A stretch of 64,000 nucleotides of DNA from Pseudonocardiales bacterium (GCA_019244165.1 JAFATA010000038.1:1-64000), one strand, 5' to 3'; positions 28,611 through 38,716 are shown, numbered from the stretch's first letter. Translations and numbers: made by a program. Notes: generated by a model from the sequence alone, not told the origin.

Positions 28611-29549
28611 TCAGGCAGCTCGCCGAAGCAGGGTGCGCTGCACAATCGCGGCAACTCCATCAGGATCACGCATCACATCCCACCAGGTGAAGCGGAGCAC
28701 AGTCCAACCCAATTCAGGCAGGCCGTTCTGGCGCCAACGGTCTCGGAAGACGGCTTCAGGCAGCCCGTGCGGATCCGCGCCATCATATTCTAGGGCCACC
28801 TTCTCGCGCAGGTAGGCACCATCGAGCCGAGCCACCAGGGTGCCGTCCGGTGATCGCAGCTCGTGCTGGGGGATCGGCAATGGCACCCCGCGATCGCGTA
28901 GCACCAGGCGTCCCGCCGTCTCCAGAATCGACTCCGCTACCCCGTCGGCCTCGTCAAGCCGCTCCTGCGCCGATACGCAGCCGACACCGCCGCGCCACCG
29001 CTTGATGACGGCGAGGACATCCGCCTTGACGCACAACCGCCGACGCAGAGCGTCGTCCATCGCCCATACCGCGCGAAGTCGCTCCAGGCTTGTCGCTAGG
29101 TCGGCCAGTGTGCGGGCGACAGAAGTCACCGGCACGCCGTCGTGTCTCTCAACCTCCCCACAGCCGATTGATCGAGTGTGGAAATGCAGATCCCGGCGGT
29201 TGCGGCGACGCTGTTTCCTCGTCACCGTCACATGTTCCACGCGGTGTTCCTCCGGCACCGCGATCTGGTGCACCCGAGCTGCGGTCGCGTGACTAGGGAC
29301 CGCATCGGCCACTCCGGAGCTGAGCAGCGCGGCCCGCGCCAGCACGGACGGGGTCGCCTCGATCCGTCTAGGCAGATAGATCCCGCGCTGGACCCGCCGC
29401 AACCGGCCGGACCGCAACGCCGTCAACAGGTCATCTGGATCAACGGCAATGAGCGCTTGGTCGCGCAGCAACAGCCCGTCCGGCTCCAGCAGGGGAACCC
29501 ACCATTCGTGCATAGGCTCCAGCCTGGCGTCTAACGAACTAGGCGCCAA
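28611..29549 (-). CDS. AbiEi antitoxin-like winged-helix N-terminus fused to DUF559-like (Vsr-fold) C-terminus
   Basis: LLTALRSGRLRRVQRGIYLPRR...VTSVARTLADLA...; C-terminal LDGAYLREKVALEYDGADPHG...FRDRWRQNGLPELGWTVLRFTWWDVMRDP. Confidence 0.7.
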   Translation of the reverse strand: MAPSSLDARLEPMHEWWVPLLEPDGLLLRDQALIAVDPDDLLTALRSGRLRRVQRGIYLPRRIEATPSVLARAALLSSGVADAVPSHATAARVHQIAVPEEHRVEHVTVTRKQRRRNRRDLHFHTRSIGCGEVERHDGVPVTSVARTLADLATSLERLRAVWAMDDALRRRLCVKADVLAVIKRWRGGVGCVSAQERLDEADGVAESILETAGRLVLRDRGVPLPIPQHELRSPDGTLVARLDGAYLREKVALEYDGADPHGLPEAVFRDRWRQNGLPELGWTVLRFTWWDVMRDPDGVAAIVQRTLLRRAA

Positions 29550-29667
29550 TCGGTGGCATCAGCACTGTGGATACCACTGCACCTGTGGACAACCAGCACC
29601 GTGCGCACGGCAGTTGATAGCGGTTATGGACACCACAGGACCCGGTTGGTAGTCCTTGAAGAGCCAC

Positions 29668-30795
29668 CTACGCGGCCGGCAGGTGCACCGTCACGGCGAG
29701 TCCGCCTCCGGGGATGGGCTCGGCCCGCACCGTGCCAGCGTGCGCGGCCACCACGGCGCGGACAATCGACAAGCCCAGTCCGGCCCCATCGTGGGCAGTC
29801 CGCGCCACTCCGCCGCGGTGGAACGGCTCGAACAGCGCGCTCACCTCCTCGGCGGCGACTACCTCACCGGAACTGCTGACCCGCAGCATCGCCTGCCCTG
29901 CCACCAGGCCGGTGCAGACCTCCACCCAGCCGCCGCCCACGTTATGCCGCACCGCGTTCTCTACCAGGTTGCCCACCACCCGATCCAGCAGCGCTGGGTC
30001 GCCCGCCGTCACCGCCGGTGCTATCCGCGTGGTTACCCGCAAGCCCCGGCCGCGGGTTTCGGGCGCCACGATTCGCAGCGCGGCTTGCGCCAGGCTGGCT
30101 AGGTCGGCCAGCTCCCAGGCCCGAAGCGCGCCGCTCTCGCTCCGGGCGAGCACCAGCAGGCCGTCAACCAGCTGCTGGGCCCGCAACGTCGCGCTGCGGA
30201 TCACCGTGGCCATCCGGCGCAGCTCGGCCTCATCAGCGGTGGGATCGGCCAGCGTCACGTCCACTTCGGTGCGCACCACGGCCAACGGGGTCCGCAGTTC
30301 GTGGCTGGCGTTCGCGACGAATCGGCGCTGCGCCTGGAAGGCGGCTTGCAGCCGGTCGAGCATCGCGTCGAAGGTGTCGGCAAGCTCAGCCACCTCATCC
30401 CGGGGCCCCGGCAGGTGCAGCCGCTCGTCCAGCGACTCAGCGGAGAGACGGCGTGCGGTGGCGGTCACGTCGTGCAACGGCCGCAGCACCTGACCGGTGA
30501 TCACCCAGGCCAGCAGCACGGTCGCGGTCACCGCGAGCAGGAAGGCCACCAACCCCGCCTGCAGCAGGCGGTGCCGGGCAGCCTCCTGCAGTGCCTCCCC
30601 GAGCTGGCGAGCGACCACCGGCACCCCATTGACCTTCACGGTGCTCCCGGGCGGCAAGTCCGGCACTGCGGCCACCACCCCGCCCACCAGCAACCAGCCC
30701 AACCACAGCAGCAGCGCACTCACCGCCGCCGACAACCCCGTGGCGAGCAACGTCAGCCGGGCCCGCAGGCCCGGCCCCCGGCGAGGCCTCACCAA
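29668..30795 (-). CDS. Two-component sensor histidine kinase
   Basis: TM/HAMP N-terminus, FVANASHELRTPLAVVRTEVD H-box, NLVENAVRHN, GAGLGLSIVRAVVAAH. Confidence 0.95.
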   Translation of the reverse strand: MVRPRRGPGLRARLTLLATGLSAAVSALLLWLGWLLVGGVVAAVPDLPPGSTVKVNGVPVVARQLGEALQEAARHRLLQAGLVAFLLAVTATVLLAWVITGQVLRPLHDVTATARRLSAESLDERLHLPGPRDEVAELADTFDAMLDRLQAAFQAQRRFVANASHELRTPLAVVRTEVDVTLADPTADEAELRRMATVIRSATLRAQQLVDGLLVLARSESGALRAWELADLASLAQAALRIVAPETRGRGLRVTTRIAPAVTAGDPALLDRVVGNLVENAVRHNVGGGWVEVCTGLVAGQAMLRVSSSGEVVAAEEVSALFEPFHRGGVARTAHDGAGLGLSIVRAVVAAHAGTVRAEPIPGGGLAVTVHLPAA

Positions 30796-30799
30796 CCGA

Positions 30800-31477
30800 T
30801 CAGCCGACGGTAAGGCCAGCGCTGGGCACTCGGTAACCGGACCCGACCACAGTCTCGATAATGCCCGGCTCGCCGAGCTTCTTCCGCAAGGTCATCACGG
30901 TCACCCGCACGGTGGTGGTGAACGGATCGGCGTTCTCGTCCCACACCCGCTCCAACAGCTCCTCGCTGCTGACCACCCCGCCCCCGGCGGCGAGCAGCAC
31001 CTCGAGCACTCCAAACTCCTTTCGAGTGAGGTCTACCGGGATGCCGGACCGGCTGGCGGTGCGCCGGGAAGGATCGAGCACGACATCACCGGCACTGAGC
31101 ACCGGGGGCACTGCGGGCGTGGCGCGGCGACCCAGCGCGCGCAGCCGGGCTACCAGCTCCGGGAACGCGAACGGCTTGGGCAAGTAGTCGTCGGCTCCCA
31201 AGGACAGCCCAGCCACCCGATCGGACACGGTGCCACTGGCCGTGAGCATCAGCACCCGAGTCACCACCCCGGATCCGGTGATCTCGGCGCACAACCGGTC
31301 ACCCGACATTCCGGGCAGGTCGCGGTCGAGTACCACCACGTCGTACCGGGTCACCGTGGCCTTCTCATGCCCGCTGTCGCCGTCGTAGGCGACGTCCACC
31401 GCCATGCCCTCACGACGCAGACCACGAGCGACCGCGTCGGCCAGCGGCTGCTCGTCCTCGACGATGAGAATGCGCAC
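30800..31477 (-). CDS. OmpR-family two-component response regulator
   Basis: ILIVEDEQPLADAVARGLRREG...VVVLDRDLPGMSGD; winged helix C-terminus VDLTRKEFGVLEVLLAAGGGVVSSEELLERVW. Confidence 0.95.
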   Translation of the reverse strand: MRILIVEDEQPLADAVARGLRREGMAVDVAYDGDSGHEKATVTRYDVVVLDRDLPGMSGDRLCAEITGSGVVTRVLMLTASGTVSDRVAGLSLGADDYLPKPFAFPELVARLRALGRRATPAVPPVLSAGDVVLDPSRRTASRSGIPVDLTRKEFGVLEVLLAAGGGVVSSEELLERVWDENADPFTTTVRVTVMTLRKKLGEPGIIETVVGSGYRVPSAGLTVG

Positions 31478-31506
31478 CCCCCAACGGTGCCATACCCCGC
31501 TGCCGC

Positions 31507-33471
31507 CTAGGAGGTGGTGCCCGGGCTCTCCACCGTGGTGGGCTCGCAGACCGACCTGATCAGCCTGGCCGCCCAACCGGTCACCGCTCTGGCGACATCC
31601 TGTGCGGTCAGACCGAGGTCCACGAGCACCTCATCACGAGAGGCATGCGCGAGGAACCGCTGCGGGACGCCAAGATCACGACACGGCACATCGATCTCAG
31701 CATCGCGCAGGGCGGCAGCCAGCGACCAGCCGAAACCACCATGCCGGCCACCGTCCTCCACACTGACGACCAGCCGGTGCCGGGCCGCCATCCGCACCAG
31801 CACCTCGGGCACCGGCAGCACCCAGCGAGGGTCGACGACAGTGACCCCAATGCCCTGATCGGCCAGCCGCCCGGCGGCCGCCACGGCAAGCGCGGCGAAC
31901 GCGCCAACCCCCACCAGCAGCACGTCCTCTCCGTCCCCCGGGGTAGGCCGGACCAGCACGTCCACCCCCTCAACTCGCTCCAACGCCGGCACTGCCTCGA
32001 TCACGGGGCCCTTGGGGAACCGCACCGCGGTCGGTCCATCGTCCACCGCGACGGCCTCGGCCAGCTCCTCGCGCAGGGTGCCGGCGTCCCGAGGTGCCGC
32101 TACCCGGATCCCCGGCACGATCCCCAGCACGGACAGATCCCACATGCCGTTGTGGCTGGCGCCGTCGTCGCCGGTGATGCCGGCCCGGTCCAGGGTGACG
32201 GTGACGGGGGCGCTCAGCAGTGCCACGTCCATCAACAGCTGGTCGAACGCCCGGTTGAGAAAGGTGGAGTACAGCGATACCACCGGGTGCAACCCCCCCA
32301 GGGCCAGCCCCGCCGCGGAGGTGACCGCATGCTGCTCAGCGATGCCGACATCAAAGCAGCGGTCCGGGAAACGCTGGGCGAAGGCGGCCAGGCCGGTCGG
32401 GCCGGGCATCGCCGCGGTGATCGCGACCAGGTCCTCGCGATCACCGGCGAGCCTGATCAGCTCCTCGGTGAAGACGCTGGTCCAGGTGACACCGGCGGGT
32501 ACGATCGGCGCACCGGTCGCGGGGTCCATGACCTTCACCTGGTGCATCAGCTCGGCGGCGTCGTTCTCTGCGGGCGGGTAGCCGTTGCCCTTGCGGGTCA
32601 CCGCGTGCACGATCACCGGCCCGCCGAAGTCCTTGGCCCGGCGCAGGGCGGACTCCATGGCGCGCAGGTCGTGCCCATCGATCGGGCCCAGGTACTTCAG
32701 CCCGAGATCCTCGAAGAGGATCTGTGGGGCCAGGGCGTCCTTCAGGCCTCGTTTGGCTGCGTGCAGCCCGGCATAGAGCGCTCGGCCCACCACCGGGGTG
32801 CGCTTCAGAGCCTGCTTCCCGGTGCGCAACACCAGCTCGTAGCCTGGCTGCAGCCGCAGCATGGACAGGTGATCGGCGAAGCCCCCGATAGTCGGTGAGT
32901 ACGAACGGCCGTTGTCGTTGACCACGATGATCACCGAGCGTTCCTTGCCGGCGGCGATGTTGTTGAGCGCCTCCCAGCACATCCCACCGGTCAGCGCACC
33001 GTCACCCACCACCGCAACGACGTGCCGGTGCCGAGCGGAACGGGCATCGGGTTTGCCACCATCGTGGGCAAAGGCCTTGGCCAGCCCGTCGGCGTAGGAC
33101 AGCGCGGCGGAGGCATGGCTGGACTCCACCCAGTCGTGCTCGCTCTCGGCGCGGGAGGGGTAGCCAGATAGGCCACCTCGCTTGCGCAACCGGTCGAACC
33201 CCGCCGCCCGCCCAGTGACGATCTTGTGCACGTACGCCTGGTGTCCGGTGTCAAAGATCACCGGATCGTGGGGCGAGTCGAACACCCGATGGACCGCGAG
33301 GGTGAGCTCCACCGCGCCGAGGTTCGGACCGAGGTGCCCTCCGGTGCGGGACACCTTCTCGACCAGAAACCTGCGGATCTCACCAGCCAACTGCGTCAGG
33401 GCGCCCATATCCAGGCGCTTGATGTCCGAGGGGCTGTGCACCGACTGTAACAGAGTCACCGTACCTCCCAC
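31507..33471 (-). CDS. dxs: 1-deoxy-D-xylulose-5-phosphate synthase
   Basis: [79 protein letters not shown]. Confidence 0.97.
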   Translation of the reverse strand: MGGTVTLLQSVHSPSDIKRLDMGALTQLAGEIRRFLVEKVSRTGGHLGPNLGAVELTLAVHRVFDSPHDPVIFDTGHQAYVHKIVTGRAAGFDRLRKRGGLSGYPSRAESEHDWVESSHASAALSYADGLAKAFAHDGGKPDARSARHRHVVAVVGDGALTGGMCWEALNNIAAGKERSVIIVVNDNGRSYSPTIGGFADHLSMLRLQPGYELVLRTGKQALKRTPVVGRALYAGLHAAKRGLKDALAPQILFEDLGLKYLGPIDGHDLRAMESALRRAKDFGGPVIVHAVTRKGNGYPPAENDAAELMHQVKVMDPATGAPIVPAGVTWTSVFTEELIRLAGDREDLVAITAAMPGPTGLAAFAQRFPDRCFDVGIAEQHAVTSAAGLALGGLHPVVSLYSTFLNRAFDQLLMDVALLSAPVTVTLDRAGITGDDGASHNGMWDLSVLGIVPGIRVAAPRDAGTLREELAEAVAVDDGPTAVRFPKGPVIEAVPALERVEGVDVLVRPTPGDGEDVLLVGVGAFAALAVAAAGRLADQGIGVTVVDPRWVLPVPEVLVRMAARHRLVVSVEDGGRHGGFGWSLAAALRDAEIDVPCRDLGVPQRFLAHASRDEVLVDLGLTAQDVARAVTGWAARLIRSVCEPTTVESPGTTS

Positions 33472-33584
33472 CTCGCTTGCCGGCGGCCTAGTCTACGGAG
33501 CCGAATATCATGCCGCCCCGCGCGGCATCGCGCTGGCAACGGAGATACGGTTTCCTCGCCAACCCTCGACCCAGGAGTGACCGC

Positions 33585-34250
33585 GTGCACGTCGTGATCA
33601 TGGGTTGTGGCCGGGTGGGTGCCGCTCTGGCCCTCGCACTGGAACGTCTTGGCCACGACGTGGCAGTGATCGACCAAAGCCTGCAGGCTTTCCGCAGGCT
33701 CGGCGCTGACTTTCACGGCCAGCAGGTTCGGGGGGTGGGCTTTGACCGCCAAGTACTCATCGAAGCCGGGATCGAGCGGGCAGGAGCATTCGCCGCAGTA
33801 TCCAACGGTGACAATTCCAACATCATCTCTGCCCGGGTCGCCCGGGAGACCTTTGGGGTGACGCAGGTCGTCGCCAGGATTTACGACCACAAACGGGCCG
33901 CGGTCTACGAGCGGCTCGGCATCCCGACCGTAGCGACGGTGCCCTGGACCACGGACCGCTTCCTGCGGATCCTGCTGCTTGACAACGAACCGGTCCCGTG
34001 GCGCGACCCGTCGGGAACGGTGGCGGTGGTGCAGCTGCCGCTGCACGAGGGGTGGGCCGGGTACCTCGTAGGCGACCTGGAGGAACACCTCGGCGCGCGG
34101 GTCGCCTTCATCGTCCGATTCGGGACTGGGGTGCTCCCCCACCACGACACCGTGGTGCAGGCCGACGACCAGGTGTACGCCGCCGCCGTCTCCGGCACCG
34201 TCACCGACGTCGTCACCGCGGCAGCCACCGCGCCCCCAACGACGAGCTAA
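33585..34250 (+). CDS. trkA: TrkA-family potassium uptake regulatory protein
   Basis: VHVVIMGCGRVGAALALALERLGHDVAVIDQ RCK_N domain. Confidence 0.9.
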   Translation: MHVVIMGCGRVGAALALALERLGHDVAVIDQSLQAFRRLGADFHGQQVRGVGFDRQVLIEAGIERAGAFAAVSNGDNSNIISARVARETFGVTQVVARIYDHKRAAVYERLGIPTVATVPWTTDRFLRILLLDNEPVPWRDPSGTVAVVQLPLHEGWAGYLVGDLEEHLGARVAFIVRFGTGVLPHHDTVVQADDQVYAAAVSGTVTDVVTAAATAPPTTS

Positions 34251-34288
34251 ACCACAATGAGCCACTCCACTGATCTGGGGACACCACC

Positions 34289-34954
34289 ATGCGCGTGACC
34301 ATCGCCGGAGCAGGCGCGGTGGGCCGGTCCATCGCGACCGAACTGCTCGAGTTCGGCCATCAGGTGATGCTCATCGAGCGAGATCCTGATCAACTTGATC
34401 CGCACGCGGTCGAAGGCGCCGAATGGGTCCTTGCCGACGCCTGCGAGCTGACCTCGCTGGAGGAGGCCGGCTTGGAGCGCTCCGACGTCGTGATCGCGGC
34501 AACCGGGGATGACAAGGTCAACCTAGTGGTCTCCTTGCTGGCCAAGACCGAGTTCGCGGTACGTCGGGTGGTGGCCCGGGTCAACAGCCCCCGCAATGAG
34601 TGGCTGTTCACCGAAGCCTGGGGGGTGGATGTCGCGGTGTCAACCCCGCGAATGCTCGCCGCGATGGTCGAGGAAGCAGTCTCCGTCGGCGACCTGGTGC
34701 GGCTGATGACCCTGCGGCAAGGGCAGGCAAACCTGGTCGAGGTCACGTTGCCGGCGGATACGCCACTGGCCGGACAGCCGGCGCGGCAGCTACACTTGCC
34801 GGCCGACGCCGCGCTGGTCACCATCCTGCGTGATGGGCGGGTGATCGTCCCGCAAGGCGACGACACTCTCGAAGCTGGGGACGAGCTGCTCTTCGTCGCC
34901 GCCCCGGAGGTGGAGACCGACGTGCGGGCGGCACTGAGTCGTCGCAGAATCTAA
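34289..34954 (+). CDS. trkA: TrkA-family potassium uptake regulatory protein
   Basis: MRVTIAGAGAVGRSIATELLEFGHQVMLIERD RCK_N plus TrkA_C. Confidence 0.9.
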   Translation: MRVTIAGAGAVGRSIATELLEFGHQVMLIERDPDQLDPHAVEGAEWVLADACELTSLEEAGLERSDVVIAATGDDKVNLVVSLLAKTEFAVRRVVARVNSPRNEWLFTEAWGVDVAVSTPRMLAAMVEEAVSVGDLVRLMTLRQGQANLVEVTLPADTPLAGQPARQLHLPADAALVTILRDGRVIVPQGDDTLEAGDELLFVAAPEVETDVRAALSRRRI

Positions 34955-35665
34955 GGTCGTCGCAGAATCTAAGGTCGTCGCAGCATCTAGGGCCGTCGCA
35001 GAACCTAGGGTTGTCACCCGCACGGCACGGCGGATAGCCCAGATGCTGACCAGGGCAGCCACCGCAGTCAGCGGCAGGCCCATCACCAGCCGGGCCACCG
35101 CAAGCCAGCCGGTCTGTTGCAGGTCATACAGGTAGCGCTGCACACCGAAGCGGCTCAGCATGAACACCGCCCAGACCATGGTCGCCACGTCGAGGCCGAA
35201 CCGGGCGCGAGGGTCTGCGCGCCAGCCGGGTCCCGAACAGGTGAGCACCGACCCCACCACGCCCACCAGCGGCCGGCGCACCACGACCGACAACAGCAGC
35301 GTCAACCCGGCGAGCAGGTTGAGCCAGATGCCGTAGAGAAAGTAGCCCCGGGCCTCCCCAGTGCGATAGGCGATGAAAGCGCAGATAGCCGCGCCAAGGA
35401 GGCCGGACACGGCCGGCTTGAGGGGCTTCCGGCGCAGGCGCCGCCACACCCCCAGCGCGAGCGCGACACCCAGCGACGCGCAGATTGCCGGTTGCAGCCC
35501 GGCCAACGGGTTCACCACGACAAAAGCCACCGGTGGCATGGCGGAAGCTACCAGACCCCCGAGACCCAGCTGGTGCAGCAGAGCGAGAGTGGGCAGCTCG
35601 GAGCCCGCTAGGGTCCTCATGTCCGGATGCTCGGTGGTCGCGTGCTCTGGCGAGGGGTGAGTCAT
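34790..35665 (-). CDS. DUF3159 membrane protein with C-terminal extension into an 18-bp tandem repeat
   Basis: MTHPSPEH...PPVAFVVVNPLAGLQPAICASLGVALALGVWRRLRRKPLKPAVSGLLGAAICAFIAYRTGEARGYFLYGIW; synteny with trkA pair and OB-fold protein. Confidence 0.85.
   Translation of the reverse strand: MTHPSPEHATTEHPDMRTLAGSELPTLALLHQLGLGGLVASAMPPVAFVVVNPLAGLQPAICASLGVALALGVWRRLRRKPLKPAVSGLLGAAICAFIAYRTGEARGYFLYGIWLNLLAGLTLLLSVVVRRPLVGVVGSVLTCSGPGWRADPRARFGLDVATMVWAVFMLSRFGVQRYLYDLQQTGWLAVARLVMGLPLTAVAALVSIWAIRRAVRVTTLGSATALDAATTLDSATTLDSATTQCRPHVGLHLRGGDEEQLVPSFESVVALRDDHPPITQDGDQRGVGRQV
34938..35009. repeat. 18-bp tandem repeat, 4 copies
   Basis: GTCGTCGCAGAATCTAAG x2, GTCGTCGCAGCATCTAGG, GCCGTCGCAGAACCTAGG. 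Confidence 0.95.
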
Positions 35666-36039
35666 GAGCTCCGTTGCAACTCGTAGTAGGGGTTGTAGAG
35701 GACCTTGCGGCCGTCCCGGACGGCGATCCGGCCCGAGGCCTTGACGGTGCGACCAGGTTCGATCCCCGGGATTCGCCGCCGCCCTAGCCACACCAAGGTA
35801 ATTGTCTCGGAGCCATCGAACAGCTCGGCTTCCAGGGTGGCCGCCGCGGCCCGGGGGCGGTGTTCCACGCTGCGCAGCCGGCCCAGCACGGTGACCGCCT
35901 GACCGGAGCTGCACTCGCTGGCGCGCCGCGCGCCGGACTGCTCAACACGGCGGGACAGGTCCTCGGCGTCCAGTTCGGAAGTGTCACGGGTGAGCTGGCG
36001 GACGAATCGCCGCCAGTAGCCGGGAGCCGCACCGCTCAT
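35662..36039 (-). CDS. OB-fold nucleic acid-binding protein
   Basis: RVTVLGRLRSVEHRP-type segment, LFDGSETITLVWLGRRRIPGIEPGRTVKASGRIAVRDGRKVLYNPYYEL. Confidence 0.85.
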   Translation of the reverse strand: MSGAAPGYWRRFVRQLTRDTSELDAEDLSRRVEQSGARRASECSSGQAVTVLGRLRSVEHRPRAAAATLEAELFDGSETITLVWLGRRRIPGIEPGRTVKASGRIAVRDGRKVLYNPYYELQRSS

Positions 36040-36151
36040 GTCGATCTCCGGAGTGCGATCACAGGTACCTCAATGGACCCACTCGAGGCCCAGGGTAACC
36101 TGAGGACACCGGTTTCAACCCGGCTACGGCCGATGTTGGCCATCTGTGGAC

Positions 36152-36835
36152 TCAGCCCTCCTGGGTGGTGTCTCGGTGGCCGTCGGCGGTGGTCTGGAGC
36201 AGCTCAGCGGTGGCCTGCTTGAGTTGTTCTCCCAGCGGCTCGGGCAGCAGCAGTGGCAACGGACTGCGCACCGGCAGCGGTTCTCGACCACGCACTACCA
36301 CGGTCTGCCGGACAACGTCGCGCAGCAGCGTGGTCCGCGCGTCGGCATGCTCGGCAGTCCCGGCCGCGATGCCACGCAACATCCACCGTGGCCCGTCTAC
36401 CGCCAGGAAGTGCAGCACCCCCTGCTCGGTCCTGGCCTCGATCTCCTCGCCCCATTCGCCAGCGACTTGCCCGACCCGGGCCCCGTCAGCTTGTAACCTA
36501 CTCATCAGCTCCGAGGCGACCTCGCGCCACAACCCGCCACTGCGGGGGGCGGCGAAAGCACTGACCGTGAACTGGCCGAGACTGGTCATCAGGTGCACCG
36601 CGCGCACCGGACCGGAGCTGTCCACCTCGACCTGAAGTTGTGCGCCATCCGGCACAGGCAGCCGCAGTGAGCCGAAATCCAGCCTGATCCACCCGTCATT
36701 GGGCGCCTCATCAAGATCGTAGGGCCCGAATGCCGGCCTGCCGTCGAGTAGCTCGGCTCCCTCCTCGTGAGGCCGCAGCGGGGTCCTCTCGTCTTGTGCC
36801 TCTTCGTCCAAGGTTTTGGTGCGACGTCCGAACAC
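36152..36835 (-). CDS. DUF3710 domain-containing protein
   Basis: GPYDLDEAPNDGWIRLDFGSLRLPVPDGAQLQVEVD; VDGPRWMLRGIAAG. Confidence 0.85.
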   Translation of the reverse strand: MFGRRTKTLDEEAQDERTPLRPHEEGAELLDGRPAFGPYDLDEAPNDGWIRLDFGSLRLPVPDGAQLQVEVDSSGPVRAVHLMTSLGQFTVSAFAAPRSGGLWREVASELMSRLQADGARVGQVAGEWGEEIEARTEQGVLHFLAVDGPRWMLRGIAAGTAEHADARTTLLRDVVRQTVVVRGREPLPVRSPLPLLLPEPLGEQLKQATAELLQTTADGHRDTTQEG

Positions 36836-37037
36836 TGCTTAACTCTCCCTGCTGTGTTATCGCCGTGCTGCTAGGCCCCAGTTGGGCCGTGATCGTTTAC
36901 TTCGCCCAACCCAGTACCGTCGTCACCCCACAGAACAGGGGGCGGCGAAACTACCCTCGGTCCGGATGCCTCATCGTCACGCCCCGGACTGGCGCCCACC
37001 CGACGTCGAGCCGGCCTCACCGTGCCATGGCGGGCCG

Positions 37038-37448
37038 ATGAGTGTTGGGGTGGCCACGTTGCTGGCGGCCGAGGTGCACCTGGGGTATTCAGGAGTGCGC
37101 GCGTGGCTACCATACTTGCCGATGCTGCCCCTGGCCAGCGTGGTGCTGATGTGGAGGGGTCGGCATCGGGTTACGCTGCGTGGTGATGAGTTGCAGGTGG
37201 GCCCAGCGCACCGCTCCGTCCACCGTCTGAGACAGGTCCGGGTGATTTACCCGAACGCCACGCGACGCGCGCTTGACCCAAACCCTGCTCCCTACAGACA
37301 GCCGCAGACGGCAGGCCGAGCGCGGGGCCTTTGTTCAGGCCGCGCAATCCCGGCAGACCATCCGTCCGTTGCGCTGTTCAGCCAGCCTGCTGCGGTGATG
37401 GACAAGGAAGCAGCTCGAACAGGTGAACTCGTCGGCTTGTTTGGGTAG
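37038..37448 (+). pseudogene. DUF3093-like remnant lacking the conserved C-terminal part
   Basis: LLAAEVHLGYSGVRAWLPYLPMLPLASVVLMWRGRHRVTLRGDELQVGPAHRSV resembles DUF3093; downstream sequence unrelated and antisense to DUF4193. Confidence 0.5.
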
Positions 37449-37637
37449 CACTCGAACGATCAGCTCTTCGCCAGAGAGGTCGGCGCCGGGCAACTCGAAG
37501 TTCTCCGCGGACTCCGACTCATCGACGTCGACCGCACCGGACTGCGCCTCGTTGCGTCTCGCCTTGAGCTCATCCAGCGAGTCCTCAACAAGATCATCCG
37601 CCTCGCTCCGCCGAGGAGCGTCGTAGTCGGTCGCCAT
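37335..37637 (-). CDS. DUF4193 domain-containing protein
   Basis: MATDYDAPRRSEADDLVEDSLDELKARRNEAQS...FTCSSCFLVHHRSRLAEQRNGRMVCRDCAA. Confidence 0.9.
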   Translation of the reverse strand: MATDYDAPRRSEADDLVEDSLDELKARRNEAQSGAVDVDESESAENFELPGADLSGEELIVRVLPKQADEFTCSSCFLVHHRSRLAEQRNGRMVCRDCAA

Positions 37638-38007
37638 GATTCCACCCCTGAGTCGTACCGGTCATGCCGCAGCACAAACGCACAGGCACGGTCATTTGTG
37701 CCCGAGACCTCGGTCACACTTTTGCCGCCGCGAGTATGGCCCTGGCACGCCCTACCCGTTGAGTCCCGCCTCACCCTGAATCCCGCCCTACGCCAGAGCT
37801 GCGAGACAGTAGCTCGCCGGCTAGCACGGGCCGCGGATTTTCCCGGCGTGTCTGCTTAGCAGTGCGCGCGCCCCGGCGTCCACGTGGTGGGGCGTCCAAG
37901 TGGTGGAACCCCTCTTCAGACACGCCACAGTCGGATGCGCCACTCCCCTCCCGCTCCTACGCTCAGATGCAGGGGCTGGCCCGGTAAGGGCCAGGAAGGA
38001 CGGGGCC

Positions 38008-38709
38008 GTGGCTGGGGTAGGCTCGGCACACGCGCGGGTGAGAGGTTACCGCACTCGCAGGCCGATGCCCGCGGCCTTGTTGGCAGTGATTCTCAGCACC
38101 GTGGCTGGGCTGGTCTGGTTCGGCGCGTTGCATCAGACCGGGGACGCCTGCCCCCGCCCCAACGGAGACAGCTCCAGCCAACTGCTCCCGGCCAATGGCC
38201 TGGACACGGTGCCCCCGGCGTCACCCCAGCTCACACGGGTGCACGTGCTGAACGCCAATGGCGTACGCGGCAAAGCAGCCACCGTCGGTGACGCGCTGGC
38301 CCAACTGGGGTTTGCTACCACCACGCCCGCCAACGACCCCCAATATCCGGCCTTCGACCTGCACTGCTATGGGGAGATCCGCTTCAGCGCCGCTGGGCAA
38401 GCCGGGGCACGGACGTTGAGCTTGGCGATACCGTGCGCCGAGCTGGTCCGTGACCTCCGCCCAGACGCGGGGATCGACCTGGCACTGGGCACCAAGTTCG
38501 TCGCACTGCGGCCCACTGAGGCGGCCCGCATAGCCTTAGGGGACCTGGCTGGACTCGGGCACCCGGGGCCTGCTGGATCTTCCCGTGATGGCGTAGTAGC
38601 CGCCCCGCAGGGACCCCCGTCAATGACCCAGTTCGTGACGGAGCGGACGCAGCCGGTGCCCGTGGTGAATCCGGACCTCCTGCAGCGGGCCCGTCAGGTG
38701 AAGTGCTGA
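38008..38709 (+). CDS. cei: Envelope integrity protein Cei-like
   Basis: Single N-terminal TM; LTRVHVLNANGVRGKAATVGDALAQLGFA LytR_C-like domain; located between suhB and DUF4193. Confidence 0.8.
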   Translation: MAGVGSAHARVRGYRTRRPMPAALLAVILSTVAGLVWFGALHQTGDACPRPNGDSSSQLLPANGLDTVPPASPQLTRVHVLNANGVRGKAATVGDALAQLGFATTTPANDPQYPAFDLHCYGEIRFSAAGQAGARTLSLAIPCAELVRDLRPDAGIDLALGTKFVALRPTEAARIALGDLAGLGHPGPAGSSRDGVVAAPQGPPSMTQFVTERTQPVPVVNPDLLQRARQVKC

Positions 38710-38716
38710 TGCGCCT

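Noticed and set aside
31645-32898. 417-aa plus-strand ORF opposite dxs
   Set aside because: Antisense artefact of dxs; no recognisable domain.
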